A DNA stretch of 64,000 nucleotides from an uncultured Prevotellaceae bacterium (lineage in GTDB: Bacteria > Bacteroidota > Bacteroidia > Bacteroidales > Bacteroidaceae). The notes beneath the pieces are model-generated. The model searched no databases. It was not told where the DNA came from and saw nothing but the letters and a program-made list of their open reading frames with translations. The position numbers were made by a program, and so were the translations under genes. Shown here one piece after another: positions 7,455 through 16,874 of this stretch (position 1 is its first letter; each line of letters begins with the position of its first letter). The stretch lies in the NCBI GenBank assembly GCA_946415705.1, contig CAMKTN010000008.1, positions 1-64,000 of the forward strand, given 5' to 3'.

Positions 7455-8792
7455 ATGAAGATTGAAACCATCATGGCCAATCTGGAGGCCAAACATCCAG
7501 GCGAGAAGGAGTACCTGCAAGCCGTGCGCGAGGTGCTCATGAGCATCGAAGAAGTCTATAACCAGCACCCCGAGTTCGAGCGCGCCAAGCTCATCGAGCG
7601 CCTCGTGGAACCCGAGCGCATCATCACGTTCCGCGTGCCCTGGGTCGATGACAAGGGCGAGGTGCAGGTGAACCTCGGCTACCGCGTGCAGTTCAACAGC
7701 GCCATCGGCCCCTACAAGGGCGGCCTCCGCTTCCACGCCAGCGTGAACCTCAGCATCCTGAAGTTCCTGGGCTTCGAGCAGACCTTCAAGAACGCTCTCA
7801 CCACGCTGCCCATGGGTGGCGGCAAGGGCGGCTCCGACTTCAGCATCCGCGGCAAGAGCGATGCCGAGGTCATGCGCTTCTGCCAGGCCTTCATGAGCGA
7901 ACTCTACCGCTATATCGGTCCTGAAATCGACGTCCCCGCAGGCGACATCGGCGTCGGCGCCCGCGAAATCGGCTACCTCTTCGGACAGTACAAGAAGCTC
8001 ACACGCGACTGGAGCGGCGTGCTCACCGGCAAGGGTCTGGAGTACGGCGGCTCGCTCATCCGTCCCGAGGCCACGGGCTTCGGCGGCCTCTACTTCGTCA
8101 ATGAGATGCTCAACACCCACGGCCTCGACATCAAGGGTAAGACCGTGGCCATCAGTGGCTTCGGCAACGTTGCATGGGGTGCTGCCACCAAGGCCACGCA
8201 GCTCGGCGCCAAGGTCATCACCATCAGTGGCCCCGACGGCTACATCTACGACCCCGCCGGCATCAGCGGCGAGAAAATCGACTACATGCTCGAGCTCCGT
8301 GCCAGCGGCAATGACATCTGCGAGCCCTATGCCGACGAGTTCCCCGGCTCCAAGTTCGTTGCCGGCAAGCGTCCGTGGGAGGTTAAGTGCGACATCGCGC
8401 TGCCCTGTGCCACGCAGAACGAGCTCAACGGCGACGATGCCCGTCAGCTCATCGCCAACGGTGTGCAGTGTGTGGGTGAGATCTCCAACATGGGTTGCAC
8501 GCCCGAGGCCATCGACGCCTTCATCGAGGCCAAGATGATCTTCGCTCCCGGCAAGGCCGTCAACGCAGGCGGCGTGGCCACCAGCGGTCTGGAGATGAGC
8601 CAGAACGCTATGCACATCAGTTGGAGTGCCGACGAAGTCGATAAGCGCCTCCACGGTATTATGCATGCCATCCACGCCCAGTGCGTCAAGTACGGCACCG
8701 AGCCCGACGGCTACGTCAACTACGTGAAAGGCGCCAATATCGCCGGCTTCATGAAGGTCGCCAAAGCGATGATGGCACAAGGCATCGTCTGA
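7455..8792 (+). CDS. gdhA: NADP-specific glutamate dehydrogenase
   Basis: PMGGGKGGSDFSIRGKSDAEVMRFCQAFMSELYRYIGPEIDVPAGDIGVGAREIGYLFGQYKKL; 445 aa. Confidence 0.97.
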   Translation: MKIETIMANLEAKHPGEKEYLQAVREVLMSIEEVYNQHPEFERAKLIERLVEPERIITFRVPWVDDKGEVQVNLGYRVQFNSAIGPYKGGLRFHASVNLSILKFLGFEQTFKNALTTLPMGGGKGGSDFSIRGKSDAEVMRFCQAFMSELYRYIGPEIDVPAGDIGVGAREIGYLFGQYKKLTRDWSGVLTGKGLEYGGSLIRPEATGFGGLYFVNEMLNTHGLDIKGKTVAISGFGNVAWGAATKATQLGAKVITISGPDGYIYDPAGISGEKIDYMLELRASGNDICEPYADEFPGSKFVAGKRPWEVKCDIALPCATQNELNGDDARQLIANGVQCVGEISNMGCTPEAIDAFIEAKMIFAPGKAVNAGGVATSGLEMSQNAMHISWSADEVDKRLHGIMHAIHAQCVKYGTEPDGYVNYVKGANIAGFMKVAKAMMAQGIV

Positions 8793-8798
8793 AGACGT

Positions 8799-9374
8799 TC
8801 AACGATAGTAACCTTTGGCCTTGATCTCCGCCCAGACGCGGGGATTGAGGCCAAAGCCGTTGTAGGCGGGGTCGTGGGCAATGGCCTCGCGAATCTGTGT
8901 GGAGGAGATGTCGAAGAGAGGGGTGTGGACGAGGGTGACGCCCGTGGGGAGGGAGGCTTCATCAATGGGGAAGCCAGATCGGGGGTAGATGAGGATGCGA
9001 TGGTGGCGGAGGATCTCGTCGGACTGGTACCACTGCGGGAAGCGATGCCAGTTGTCGGCACCGATGACAAGGACGAAGTCGCGGCCTGGGTAGGCGGTGC
9101 GGAGGGCTTCCAGCGTATGGACCATGAAGGAGGGACGGGGCAGGCGGAACTCGAAGTCGCTGACGCGCAGATGGCGCTTGCGACCTACGGCAAGCTGGGC
9201 GAGGTGGAGGCGGGCGTCATCATCGAGGAGGCCTGCGGCGGGCTTCAGCGGGTTCTGCGGCGACACCAGAAACCATAGCTCATCCACGAGGGCGTGGCTG
9301 ACAAGCCAACGTCCCAGGGAGAGGTGCCCTTCGTGGATGGGATTGAAGCTGCCGCCGTAGAGACCGACTGTCAT
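8799..9374 (-). CDS. nadD: Nicotinate-nucleotide adenylyltransferase
   Basis: GLYGGSFNPIHEGHLSLG and SSTQIREAI motifs. Confidence 0.95.
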   Translation of the reverse strand: MTVGLYGGSFNPIHEGHLSLGRWLVSHALVDELWFLVSPQNPLKPAAGLLDDDARLHLAQLAVGRKRHLRVSDFEFRLPRPSFMVHTLEALRTAYPGRDFVLVIGADNWHRFPQWYQSDEILRHHRILIYPRSGFPIDEASLPTGVTLVHTPLFDISSTQIREAIAHDPAYNGFGLNPRVWAEIKAKGYYR

Positions 9375-9429
9375 GGGGAGTAAAGTTTAAGGTTTAAGGT
9401 TTAAAGTTTAAGGATGAGTCCTCTGGAGC

Positions 9430-10002
9430 TTATAGGGGCTCCGAAAGGAAATCGCGAATCGCCTTGTAGGCTTCGGCCTTGGCGGCTTCGAGGTCGTCGT
9501 TGATGACGATGCGGTCGAAGTGGGGGGCAAAGGAGAGCTCGTACTCGGCGCGGTCGAGGCGCTGCTGGATGACCTCGGGGCTGTCCGTGCCGCGGCCTTC
9601 GAGGCGCTGGCGCAGGACGTCGATGCTGGGAGGCTGTATGAAGAGGCTGAGGGCCCGGCTGCCGAAGCACTCCTTGAGGCGCAGGCCACCGTGGACATCG
9701 ACATCGAAGACGACGTTCTGTCCCTCGGCCAGCTGATTGTCAACCTGTGAGCGGAGGGTGCCGTAGAAGCGGTCGGTATAGACCTCCTCGTACTCGATGA
9801 AATCGTTGGCATCGATGTGCTTGCGGAACTCCTTGGGCGTCATAAAGAGGTATTCCACGCCGTTACGCTCGTCGCCACGCGGCGGACGTGTGGTGGCAGA
9901 GACGGAGAAGAAGAGGTTCAGTTCCTTGCGGGGCATAAGGCTGCCGATGATGGTGCTTTTTCCGCTGCCGCTGGGGGCGCAGAAGATAATAATTTTTCCC
10001 AT
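9430..10002 (-). CDS. gmk: Guanylate kinase
   Basis: IIIFCAPSGSGKSTI, SATTRPPRGDERNGVEYLF. Confidence 0.96.
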   Translation of the reverse strand: MGKIIIFCAPSGSGKSTIIGSLMPRKELNLFFSVSATTRPPRGDERNGVEYLFMTPKEFRKHIDANDFIEYEEVYTDRFYGTLRSQVDNQLAEGQNVVFDVDVHGGLRLKECFGSRALSLFIQPPSIDVLRQRLEGRGTDSPEVIQQRLDRAEYELSFAPHFDRIVINDDLEAAKAEAYKAIRDFLSEPL

Positions 10003-10005
10003 TCC

Positions 10006-10884
10006 TTACATTACATTTAAGACTTGTTCTTTAATCTGTTCCAGCTCGTCCTTCATCTTCACGACGATGTTCTGCATCTCGGCGATGTTGGACTTGCTGC
10101 CGGTGGTGTTGATCTCACGACCCATCTCCTGCGCGATGAAACCGAGCTTTTTGCCCTGTCCGTGGCCGTTCTGCATGGTCTCGGTGAAGTAGCGGAGGTG
10201 GTTGGCGAGGCGTTGTTTCTCCTCGTTGATGTCGAGTTTCTCGATGTAGTAGATCATCTCCTGTTCGAGGCGATTGCGATCCACCTGCACCTCGGGGATG
10301 GCGTTGAGGCCTTCTACGATGCGGCTGCGGATTTTCTCCACGCGGGCCGTCTCGAAGGGCTCAATCTGCGCAAGCAGTGAGGTGATATTAGCGATTTTCT
10401 CCTCGAACTTACGCTGCAGGGCGGCACCTTCCTGACGACGGAAGGCCATGAGGGCATCGATAGCTGCTTCGGCGACGCCACGTGCTACGTCCCATTCGTC
10501 CTCGGCGAGCTCCACGGCTTCGGTCTTGGAGAGGACATCGGGCAGTCGCAAGAGGGTCGGCATCCATTGCTCCTCGGGCTCGTCGAGGTCATAATCTTTG
10601 ACGATATCACGAATCTGATCCACGTAGGATTTCAAGACAGCACGGTTGATGGGCGTGGCGGCGTTGGCGTCATCACGCTCAATGTAGAGGCTGAAATCGA
10701 CTTTGCCGCGCTCCAGCGTGTTGCTGATCATGGCGCGTAGCTCCATCTCCTTCTCGCGGTAGATGGGAGCAATGCGGGTCTGCAGGTCAAGGGCCTTGCT
10801 GTTCACAGATTTGATTTCTGCGGTAATCTTCTTGCCACGGAACTCGGCGGAAGCCTTGCCGTAGCCAGTCATAGACAATATCAT
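10006..10884 (-). CDS. yicC: YicC family endoribonuclease-like protein
   Basis: MILSMTGYGKASAEF N-terminus and GREINTTGSKSNIAEMQ C-terminal motif; start moved to 10884. Confidence 0.93.
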   Translation of the reverse strand: MILSMTGYGKASAEFRGKKITAEIKSVNSKALDLQTRIAPIYREKEMELRAMISNTLERGKVDFSLYIERDDANAATPINRAVLKSYVDQIRDIVKDYDLDEPEEQWMPTLLRLPDVLSKTEAVELAEDEWDVARGVAEAAIDALMAFRRQEGAALQRKFEEKIANITSLLAQIEPFETARVEKIRSRIVEGLNAIPEVQVDRNRLEQEMIYYIEKLDINEEKQRLANHLRYFTETMQNGHGQGKKLGFIAQEMGREINTTGSKSNIAEMQNIVVKMKDELEQIKEQVLNVM

Positions 10885-10911
10885 AATTCTTTTTTCAACG
10901 TTTTTCGGGTG

Positions 10912-10919
10912 CAAAGGTA
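10912..10919 (-). promoter_or_regulatory. -7 motif TACCTTTG upstream of yicC-gmk-nadD
   Basis: CAAAGGTA on the plus strand. Confidence 0.55.
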
Positions 10920-10961
10920 GTAAAAAAACGTAAAACAGAAGTTTTAATCATAAATAATGTG

Positions 10962-10969
10962 TACCTTTG
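10962..10969 (+). promoter_or_regulatory. -7 motif TACCTTTG upstream of the tsaB operon
   Basis: TAnnTTTG 18 bp upstream of the tsaB ATG. Confidence 0.55.
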
Positions 10970-10987
10970 CGGCCTAAAAAGAACAAG

Positions 10988-11680
10988 ATGGCTTGTATTT
11001 TACATATTGAGACCAGCACAAAGGTGTGCTCCGTGGCTGTCACGGAGGATGCCCACGTCATCTTCGAGCAGACGGATGCCGAGGGACCGAACCATGCCAC
11101 CAAGTGCGGTGTGTTCGTGGAGGAAGCGCTGAGCTTTGCCGAGAGCCACGCGATTCCGCTGGATGCCGTGGCCGTGAGCCAAGGCCCCGGCAGCTATACG
11201 GGTCTGCGCATCGGCGTGTCGATGGCCAAGGGTGTAGCCTACGGTCGCGGCGTGCCACTCGTGGCGGTGCCTACGCTGGAGCTGCTGTGTGTGCCGGTGC
11301 TCCTTTATCGCGAGGACATCCCCGACGAGGCCCTCTTCGTACCGATGATCGACGCACGCCGCATGGAGGTCTATGCCGCCGTCTATGACCGTGCGCTGCA
11401 CCCCCTTCGCGCTGTGCAGGCCGACATCGTGGAGGCTGACACCTACAAGGAATGGCTGGACCGCGGCCCCGTCTATTTCTTCGGCGACGGCGCCGCCAAG
11501 TGCAAGGCCGTCCTGACCCACCCCAACGCCCACTTCTTGGACAATATCCAGCCGCTGGCCAAGCACATGTACCCGCTGGCGGCGCGCGCGCTGTCGAGGG
11601 GAGAGACCGTCGATGTCGCCTACTTCGAGCCCTTCTATCTGAAGGACTTCATTGCCACTAAACCAAAGGATCTGTTATGA
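10988..11680 (+). CDS. tsaB: tRNA threonylcarbamoyladenosine biosynthesis protein TsaB
   Basis: ILHIETSTKVCSVAV, SQGPGSYTGLRIGVSMAKG. Confidence 0.94.
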   Translation: MACILHIETSTKVCSVAVTEDAHVIFEQTDAEGPNHATKCGVFVEEALSFAESHAIPLDAVAVSQGPGSYTGLRIGVSMAKGVAYGRGVPLVAVPTLELLCVPVLLYREDIPDEALFVPMIDARRMEVYAAVYDRALHPLRAVQADIVEADTYKEWLDRGPVYFFGDGAAKCKAVLTHPNAHFLDNIQPLAKHMYPLAARALSRGETVDVAYFEPFYLKDFIATKPKDLL

Positions 11681-12267
11681 CATACAACACTCAACGCGAG
11701 AAACTCGTTCTTCCCGAATACGGTCGCACGATTCAGGAGATGGTAGATATCTGCATGAGCATCGAGGACCGCGCACAGCGCCAGCAGTGCGCCGAGAGCA
11801 TCGTAGCCATTATGGCCACCATGAACCACAATGCCAAGCAACAGCCCGATTATGAGCGCAAGCTATGGGACCAGCTGGCCATCATCTCCGGCTACCAGCT
11901 GGACATCGACTACCCCTTCGAGGTGGTGAAGGCCGAGGAAATCGCCGCGCGCCCCAGACCCCTGAGATACCCGATGCAACGCATCCGCTACCGCCACTAC
12001 GGCCATCTCACCGAGGCCTTCATGAAGGAGCTCAAGGACATGCCCGAGGGCGAGAACCGCGAACGCCTGACCAGTATGATGGCGAATTTCATGAAGCGCA
12101 GCCTCTACAACTGGAACCGCGACGCGATGGACGAGCGCAAGGTGGCTGGCGACCTCGAACGCTACACCGACGGCCAGGCCACGCTGCCCGAGAACTTCCA
12201 CTTCGCATCCGTCAGCAACGGCTATCTGCCCGGCAGCAACGCTAGCAAGAAGAAAAGAAGACGCTAA
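11677..12267 (+). CDS. DUF4290 domain-containing protein
   Basis: Sequence and synteny (tsaB-DUF4290-murA) as in other Bacteroidota; overlaps the tsaB stop by 4 bp. Confidence 0.82.
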   Translation: MTYNTQREKLVLPEYGRTIQEMVDICMSIEDRAQRQQCAESIVAIMATMNHNAKQQPDYERKLWDQLAIISGYQLDIDYPFEVVKAEEIAARPRPLRYPMQRIRYRHYGHLTEAFMKELKDMPEGENRERLTSMMANFMKRSLYNWNRDAMDERKVAGDLERYTDGQATLPENFHFASVSNGYLPGSNASKKKRRR

Positions 12268-12295
12268 ACGCTCTTAAACCCTTAAACTCTTACAC

Positions 12296-13603
12296 ATGGG
12301 TTCATTCCAAATCGAAGGCGGCCATCGCCTCTCAGGAGTCATCACACCACAAGGCGCCAAGAACGAGGCGCTGCAAGTGCTGTGTGCCACGCTGCTCACC
12401 GACGAGCCCGTGCACATCCAGAACATCTCTGATATCGCCGATGTCAACAACCAGATTCAGCTGTTGCGCGATATCGGCGTGAAGGTCACGGAGAACGCCA
12501 AGGGCGACTACACGTTCGTGGCCGATGCCGTGAACCTCGACTATCTCGCCAGCGATGAGTTCTTGGAGCGTTCGGCACGCCTGCGGGGCAGCATTATGCT
12601 CGTGGGCCCGTTGCTCACGCGCTTCGGCCGCGCACTGGTGTCGAAGCCCGGTGGCGATAAGATTGGGCGTCGCCGCGTCGATACCCATTTTCTGGGCATG
12701 GAGAAACTCGGCGCACGCTTTAGCTACGACGCCGATCGCGGCCTCTTCGAGATTACGGCCGACAAACTGAAGGGGGCGTATATGCTGCTCGACGAGGCTT
12801 CCGTGACGGGTACGGCCAACATCATTATGGCTGCCGTGCTGGCCGAGGGTACGACCACCATCTACAATGCCGCCTGCGAACCCTATATTCAACAGCTCTG
12901 CAAGATGCTGAACGCTATGGGCGCGCGTATCGAGGGTATCGCCTCGAACCTGCTCACCATCCACGGCGTAGGCACGCTCCACGGCACCAGCCACCGTATC
13001 CTGCCCGATATGATTGAGGTGGGCTCGTTCATCGGCATGGCTGCCATGTGCGGCGACGGCATCCGCATCAAGGATGTCAGCTACGACGACCTTGGTATCA
13101 TCCCCTACACCTTCCGCCGACTGGGCATCAACGTACAGCGCCAGGGCGATGACATCTACGTACCCTGCCACGACCACTACGAGATAGAGTCCTTCATCGA
13201 CGGCTCCTTCATGACCTTCAGCGATGCCCCCTGGCCGGGCCTCACGCCCGACTTGCTGAGCGTGTTGCTCGTCGTGGCCACGCAGGCCAAGGGTTCGGTG
13301 CTCATCCACCAGAAGATGTTCGAGAGCCGCCTGTTCTTCGTCGATAAGCTCATCGATATGGGCGCACAGATCATCTTGTGCGACCCGCACCGCGCCGTCG
13401 TCGTGGGCCATGACCATCAACTGCACCTACGTGCCTCGCGCATGACATCGCCCGATATCCGTGCCGGTATCGCCCTGCTCATCGCGGCCATGAGCGCCGA
13501 GGGCACCAGCACCATCAGCAATATCCAACAGATCGACCGTGGCTATGAGGACATCGAGGGTCGCTTGAATGCCCTCGGCGCAGCCATCAAGAGAATTGAA
13601 TAA
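12296..13603 (+). CDS. murA: UDP-N-acetylglucosamine 1-carboxyvinyltransferase
   Basis: GVITPQGAKNEALQVLCATLLTDEP; EPSP-synthase fold family motifs. Confidence 0.96.
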   Translation: MGSFQIEGGHRLSGVITPQGAKNEALQVLCATLLTDEPVHIQNISDIADVNNQIQLLRDIGVKVTENAKGDYTFVADAVNLDYLASDEFLERSARLRGSIMLVGPLLTRFGRALVSKPGGDKIGRRRVDTHFLGMEKLGARFSYDADRGLFEITADKLKGAYMLLDEASVTGTANIIMAAVLAEGTTTIYNAACEPYIQQLCKMLNAMGARIEGIASNLLTIHGVGTLHGTSHRILPDMIEVGSFIGMAAMCGDGIRIKDVSYDDLGIIPYTFRRLGINVQRQGDDIYVPCHDHYEIESFIDGSFMTFSDAPWPGLTPDLLSVLLVVATQAKGSVLIHQKMFESRLFFVDKLIDMGAQIILCDPHRAVVVGHDHQLHLRASRMTSPDIRAGIALLIAAMSAEGTSTISNIQQIDRGYEDIEGRLNALGAAIKRIE

Positions 13604-13607
13604 ACCC

Positions 13608-14162
13608 ATGATCTCCGACAACGAGGTTTATAAAATAGGAATACTTACGCGCACGCATGGCGTGCGCGGAGAGGTCGCCTTCCAGTTCACCGACGATGTC
13701 TGGGACCGCGTGGAGGCCGACTATCTGTTCCTGCGGCTGGACGGCCTGCTCGTGCCTTTCTTCATGGAGGAATGGCGCTTCCGCTCGGACACCACAGCCC
13801 TCGTGAAGTTCGAGGACATCGACGATGTCAACGCCGCCACACGCCTCGTCGGTGCTGAAGTCTTCTTCCCCAAGGAGCTGACGCCCACGGAGCTCGATGA
13901 CGAGAACCTGACCTGGCAAATGTTCACGGGCTTCGAGGTCGTCATCGTTCCCTCGGGTTCTCCCGAGGGCTCACCCGATGCCCCCCTCGGCACCGTCACC
14001 GCCGTCTATGACCAGACCGCCAACATCCTTTTGGAAGTCACCACGCCCGACGGCCGCAGTATCTTAATCCCCGCCCATGAGGACTTCATCCTGCGCGCCG
14101 ACCACCACGAGCGCCGCCTCTATGTCGATGTACCCGAAGAACTACTGACATTAAACAGTTAA
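13608..14162 (+). CDS. rimM: Ribosome maturation factor RimM
   Basis: IGILTRTHGVRGEVAF N-terminus; ILIPAHEDFI C-terminal PRC barrel; start set at 13608. Confidence 0.93.
   Translation: MISDNEVYKIGILTRTHGVRGEVAFQFTDDVWDRVEADYLFLRLDGLLVPFFMEEWRFRSDTTALVKFEDIDDVNAATRLVGAEVFFPKELTPTELDDENLTWQMFTGFEVVIVPSGSPEGSPDAPLGTVTAVYDQTANILLEVTTPDGRSILIPAHEDFILRADHHERRLYVDVPEELLTLNS
13950..13969. repeat. Palindrome CCCTCGGG-TTCT-CCCGAGGG inside rimM
   Basis: 8-bp perfect arms, encodes PSGSPEG. Confidence 0.8.
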
Positions 14163-14200
14163 GTATGTTGCTGTGACACAGCAATAAACCGGACCAATAT

Positions 14201-15367
14201 ATGCAACAAGAACAACGCCCCAAACAAATCGCCATCCTCGGTTCCACCGGCAGCATCGGCACACAGGCCCTGCAAGTCATCGCCGAGCACCCTGACCGTT
14301 TCGAAGCCCGCGTGCTCACGGCCAACAATCGCTGGGAGCTGCTTGTCGAGCAGGCACGGACCTTCAAGCCCGCTGCCGTGGTGATCGCCAACGACACCTA
14401 CTACCCCGCCGTGCGTGACGCCCTTGCCGACCTTCCTATCGCCGTCTATGCAGGTGCCGAGGCGCTCTGCCAGGTGGTAGAGGGCACCGAGGTTGATATG
14501 GTGCTCACGGCGATGGTGGGTTTTGCCGGTTTGCCGCCCACGATTGCTGCCATTCGCGCTGGCAAGCCCATTGCGCTGGCCAACAAGGAGACGATGGTCG
14601 TGGCCGGTGAGCTCATCAATGGCCTCTGCCGACAGTATCAGGTGCCCATTCTGCCCGTCGATAGCGAGCATAGCGCCATCTTCCAAAGTATTATGGGCGA
14701 GGTGTCTCCGATAGAGAAGATCATCCTGACGGCCTCCGGAGGTCCCTTCCGTACATTCACGCGCGAACAACTGGAGACCGTAACCCCTGCTATGGCGCTG
14801 AAGCATCCCAACTGGGACATGGGCGCCAAGATCACCATCGACTCCGCGTCCATGATGAATAAAGGCTTCGAGGTCATCGAGGCCAAGTGGCTCTTCGGCG
14901 TGGAGCCCGATAGGATCCAAGTCGTCGTGCATCCGCAGAGCGTCGTGCACAGCGCCGTGCAGTTTGCCGACGGTGCCGTGAAGGCGCAGCTCGGCGTGCC
15001 CGATATGCGCGTGCCCATTCAGCTGGCCTTCTCGTTCCCCGAACGTCTGCAGAGTAGCTTCGACCGTCTAGACTGGTACGCCATGCACGACCTGACCTTC
15101 GAGCGTCCCGACACCGAGCGCTTCCGCTGCCTCGCCCTCGCCTATGAGAGCCTGCGCCAAGGTGGCAATATGCCGTGTATCGTGAATGCCGCCAACGAGA
15201 TTGTCAACCGCGCCTTCCTCGACGGCCGCTGCCGCTTCCTGGAAATGCCCGATATCATCGAACAGACCATGCAGCGCACGCCCTTCATCAAGGCCCCGTC
15301 CTACGAGGACTACCTCGCCACCGATGCCGAAGCCAGACGCATTGCAGCATCACTTCTTGGGTCGTAA
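14201..15367 (+). CDS. dxr: 1-deoxy-D-xylulose-5-phosphate reductoisomerase
   Basis: IAILGSTGSIGTQALQVI; ALANKETMVVAGELI; DSEHSAIFQ. Confidence 0.97.
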   Translation: MQQEQRPKQIAILGSTGSIGTQALQVIAEHPDRFEARVLTANNRWELLVEQARTFKPAAVVIANDTYYPAVRDALADLPIAVYAGAEALCQVVEGTEVDMVLTAMVGFAGLPPTIAAIRAGKPIALANKETMVVAGELINGLCRQYQVPILPVDSEHSAIFQSIMGEVSPIEKIILTASGGPFRTFTREQLETVTPAMALKHPNWDMGAKITIDSASMMNKGFEVIEAKWLFGVEPDRIQVVVHPQSVVHSAVQFADGAVKAQLGVPDMRVPIQLAFSFPERLQSSFDRLDWYAMHDLTFERPDTERFRCLALAYESLRQGGNMPCIVNAANEIVNRAFLDGRCRFLEMPDIIEQTMQRTPFIKAPSYEDYLATDAEARRIAASLLGS

Positions 15368-15420
15368 TAACGAAATAACGTTATAACGTAATAACGAATA
15401 AAGTCTTTAATGAAAAATAT

Positions 15421-16827
15421 ATGAGCATCTTCTGGATTAAAACCTTTCAATTGATTCTCTGTTTTGCCATCCTCATCGTCCTGCATGAGGGCGGCCACTT
15501 CTTCTTCGCCAAGCTCTTCGGAGTCAAGGTGGAGAAGTTCTATATGTTTTTTGACTGGAAGTTCCATCTCTTCTCCACGAAGGACAAATGGATCACACGC
15601 CTCTTCCCAAAGCTCAAGGACAACGTGACCGAGTACGGCATCGGCTGGATTCCCCTTGGCGGCTATGTCAAGATTGCAGGTATGGTGGACGAGAGCCTGG
15701 ACATGGAACAGATGAAGCAGCCCGTGCAACCCGATGAGTTCCGTGCCAAGCCCGTGTGGCAGCGCTTCTTTATCATGGTCGGCGGCGTGCTCGTCAACTT
15801 CGTGTTGGCGCTCTTCATCTACGCCATGATCCTGTTTGCCTGGGGCAGCGACACACTGCCCATGCAGCACATCCGTCACGGCTTCGCCTACAACGAGATG
15901 GCCCAGGATCTGGGCTTCCGCGACGGCGACATCCCCGTGAAGGTCGATGGCGAGGTCATCGAAGCATGGGACGGCAGCGTCTATCGCGCCATCTCCGAGG
16001 CCCAGACGGTCACCGTCCTACGCAACGGCGCTGAGGTGCTGATTACGATGCCCGCCGAGGGCGTGAACCTGCTGGAGATGATTGAGCAGGACCCGCGCTT
16101 CCTCACCATCCGCGTGCCGGCTCGTGTGGATAGTGTTCTGGCCGACTCGCCCGCCGCGCTGGCTGGCATGAAGACCGGTGCTCGTCTGCTGGCTGTCGAT
16201 GGCAAGGACATCGAATGGTGGCACGAGTTTGATGCCGTCATGGCCCGCAAGGCTGATGTGCTGGCAGCCGGTTGCAGCCATGAGGACAGCGTACGTCTGC
16301 GTACACTCCCCATCGTCTTCGCCAACGAGAACGCAGCCCCCGACACCGCCGTCATTCAGCTCACCGAGCAGTATATGCTGGGCATCGTCAAATCCTTCTA
16401 CCCCATCTATTACAAGGACGAGTATGTCCATCGCGACTACGGCTTCTGGGAAAGCATCCCCGCCGGCATCGCTTACGGTTGGGAGACACTGAAGGGTTAC
16501 GTGAGCGACCTGAAGTACCTCTTCAGCAAGAAAGGCGCGCAGAGCGTAGGCTCCTTCGGCACCATCGGCAACCTCTTCCCTGCAGTCTGGGACTGGCAGT
16601 CATTCTGGAGCATCACCGCCTTCATCTCCATCATCTTGGCCGTGATGAACATCCTGCCCATCCCCGGCCTCGACGGCGGCCACATCTTCTTCCTCCTTGT
16701 GGAAGCCATCACGCGCCGACCGCCCTCCGACAAGTTCATGGAGCGTGCCCAGTACGTTGGCATGGCACTCCTCTTTGCTCTCATGGCCCTCGCGCTCTTC
16801 AACGATGCCGTGAAGTTCCTGTTCTGA
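15421..16827 (+). CDS. rseP: RIP metalloprotease RseP (site-2 protease)
   Basis: VLHEGGHFFFAKLFG zinc motif; NILPIPGLDGGH; PDZ region. Confidence 0.95.
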   Translation: MSIFWIKTFQLILCFAILIVLHEGGHFFFAKLFGVKVEKFYMFFDWKFHLFSTKDKWITRLFPKLKDNVTEYGIGWIPLGGYVKIAGMVDESLDMEQMKQPVQPDEFRAKPVWQRFFIMVGGVLVNFVLALFIYAMILFAWGSDTLPMQHIRHGFAYNEMAQDLGFRDGDIPVKVDGEVIEAWDGSVYRAISEAQTVTVLRNGAEVLITMPAEGVNLLEMIEQDPRFLTIRVPARVDSVLADSPAALAGMKTGARLLAVDGKDIEWWHEFDAVMARKADVLAAGCSHEDSVRLRTLPIVFANENAAPDTAVIQLTEQYMLGIVKSFYPIYYKDEYVHRDYGFWESIPAGIAYGWETLKGYVSDLKYLFSKKGAQSVGSFGTIGNLFPAVWDWQSFWSITAFISIILAVMNILPIPGLDGGHIFFLLVEAITRRPPSDKFMERAQYVGMALLFALMALALFNDAVKFLF

Positions 16828-16874
16828 ACATAACGAAAGAAGCGAGCCCCGCGGCCCGCTTCTTTCATTTTTCC

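Noticed and set aside
7317-8780. 487-aa ORF antisense to gdhA
   Set aside because: Mirror of a G/C-rich conserved gene; composition (A/H/E/V/G/L/D rich) is typical of an antisense frame, with no family motif.
12332-13426. 364-aa ORF antisense to murA
   Set aside because: murA is well supported; the antisense frame has no family features.
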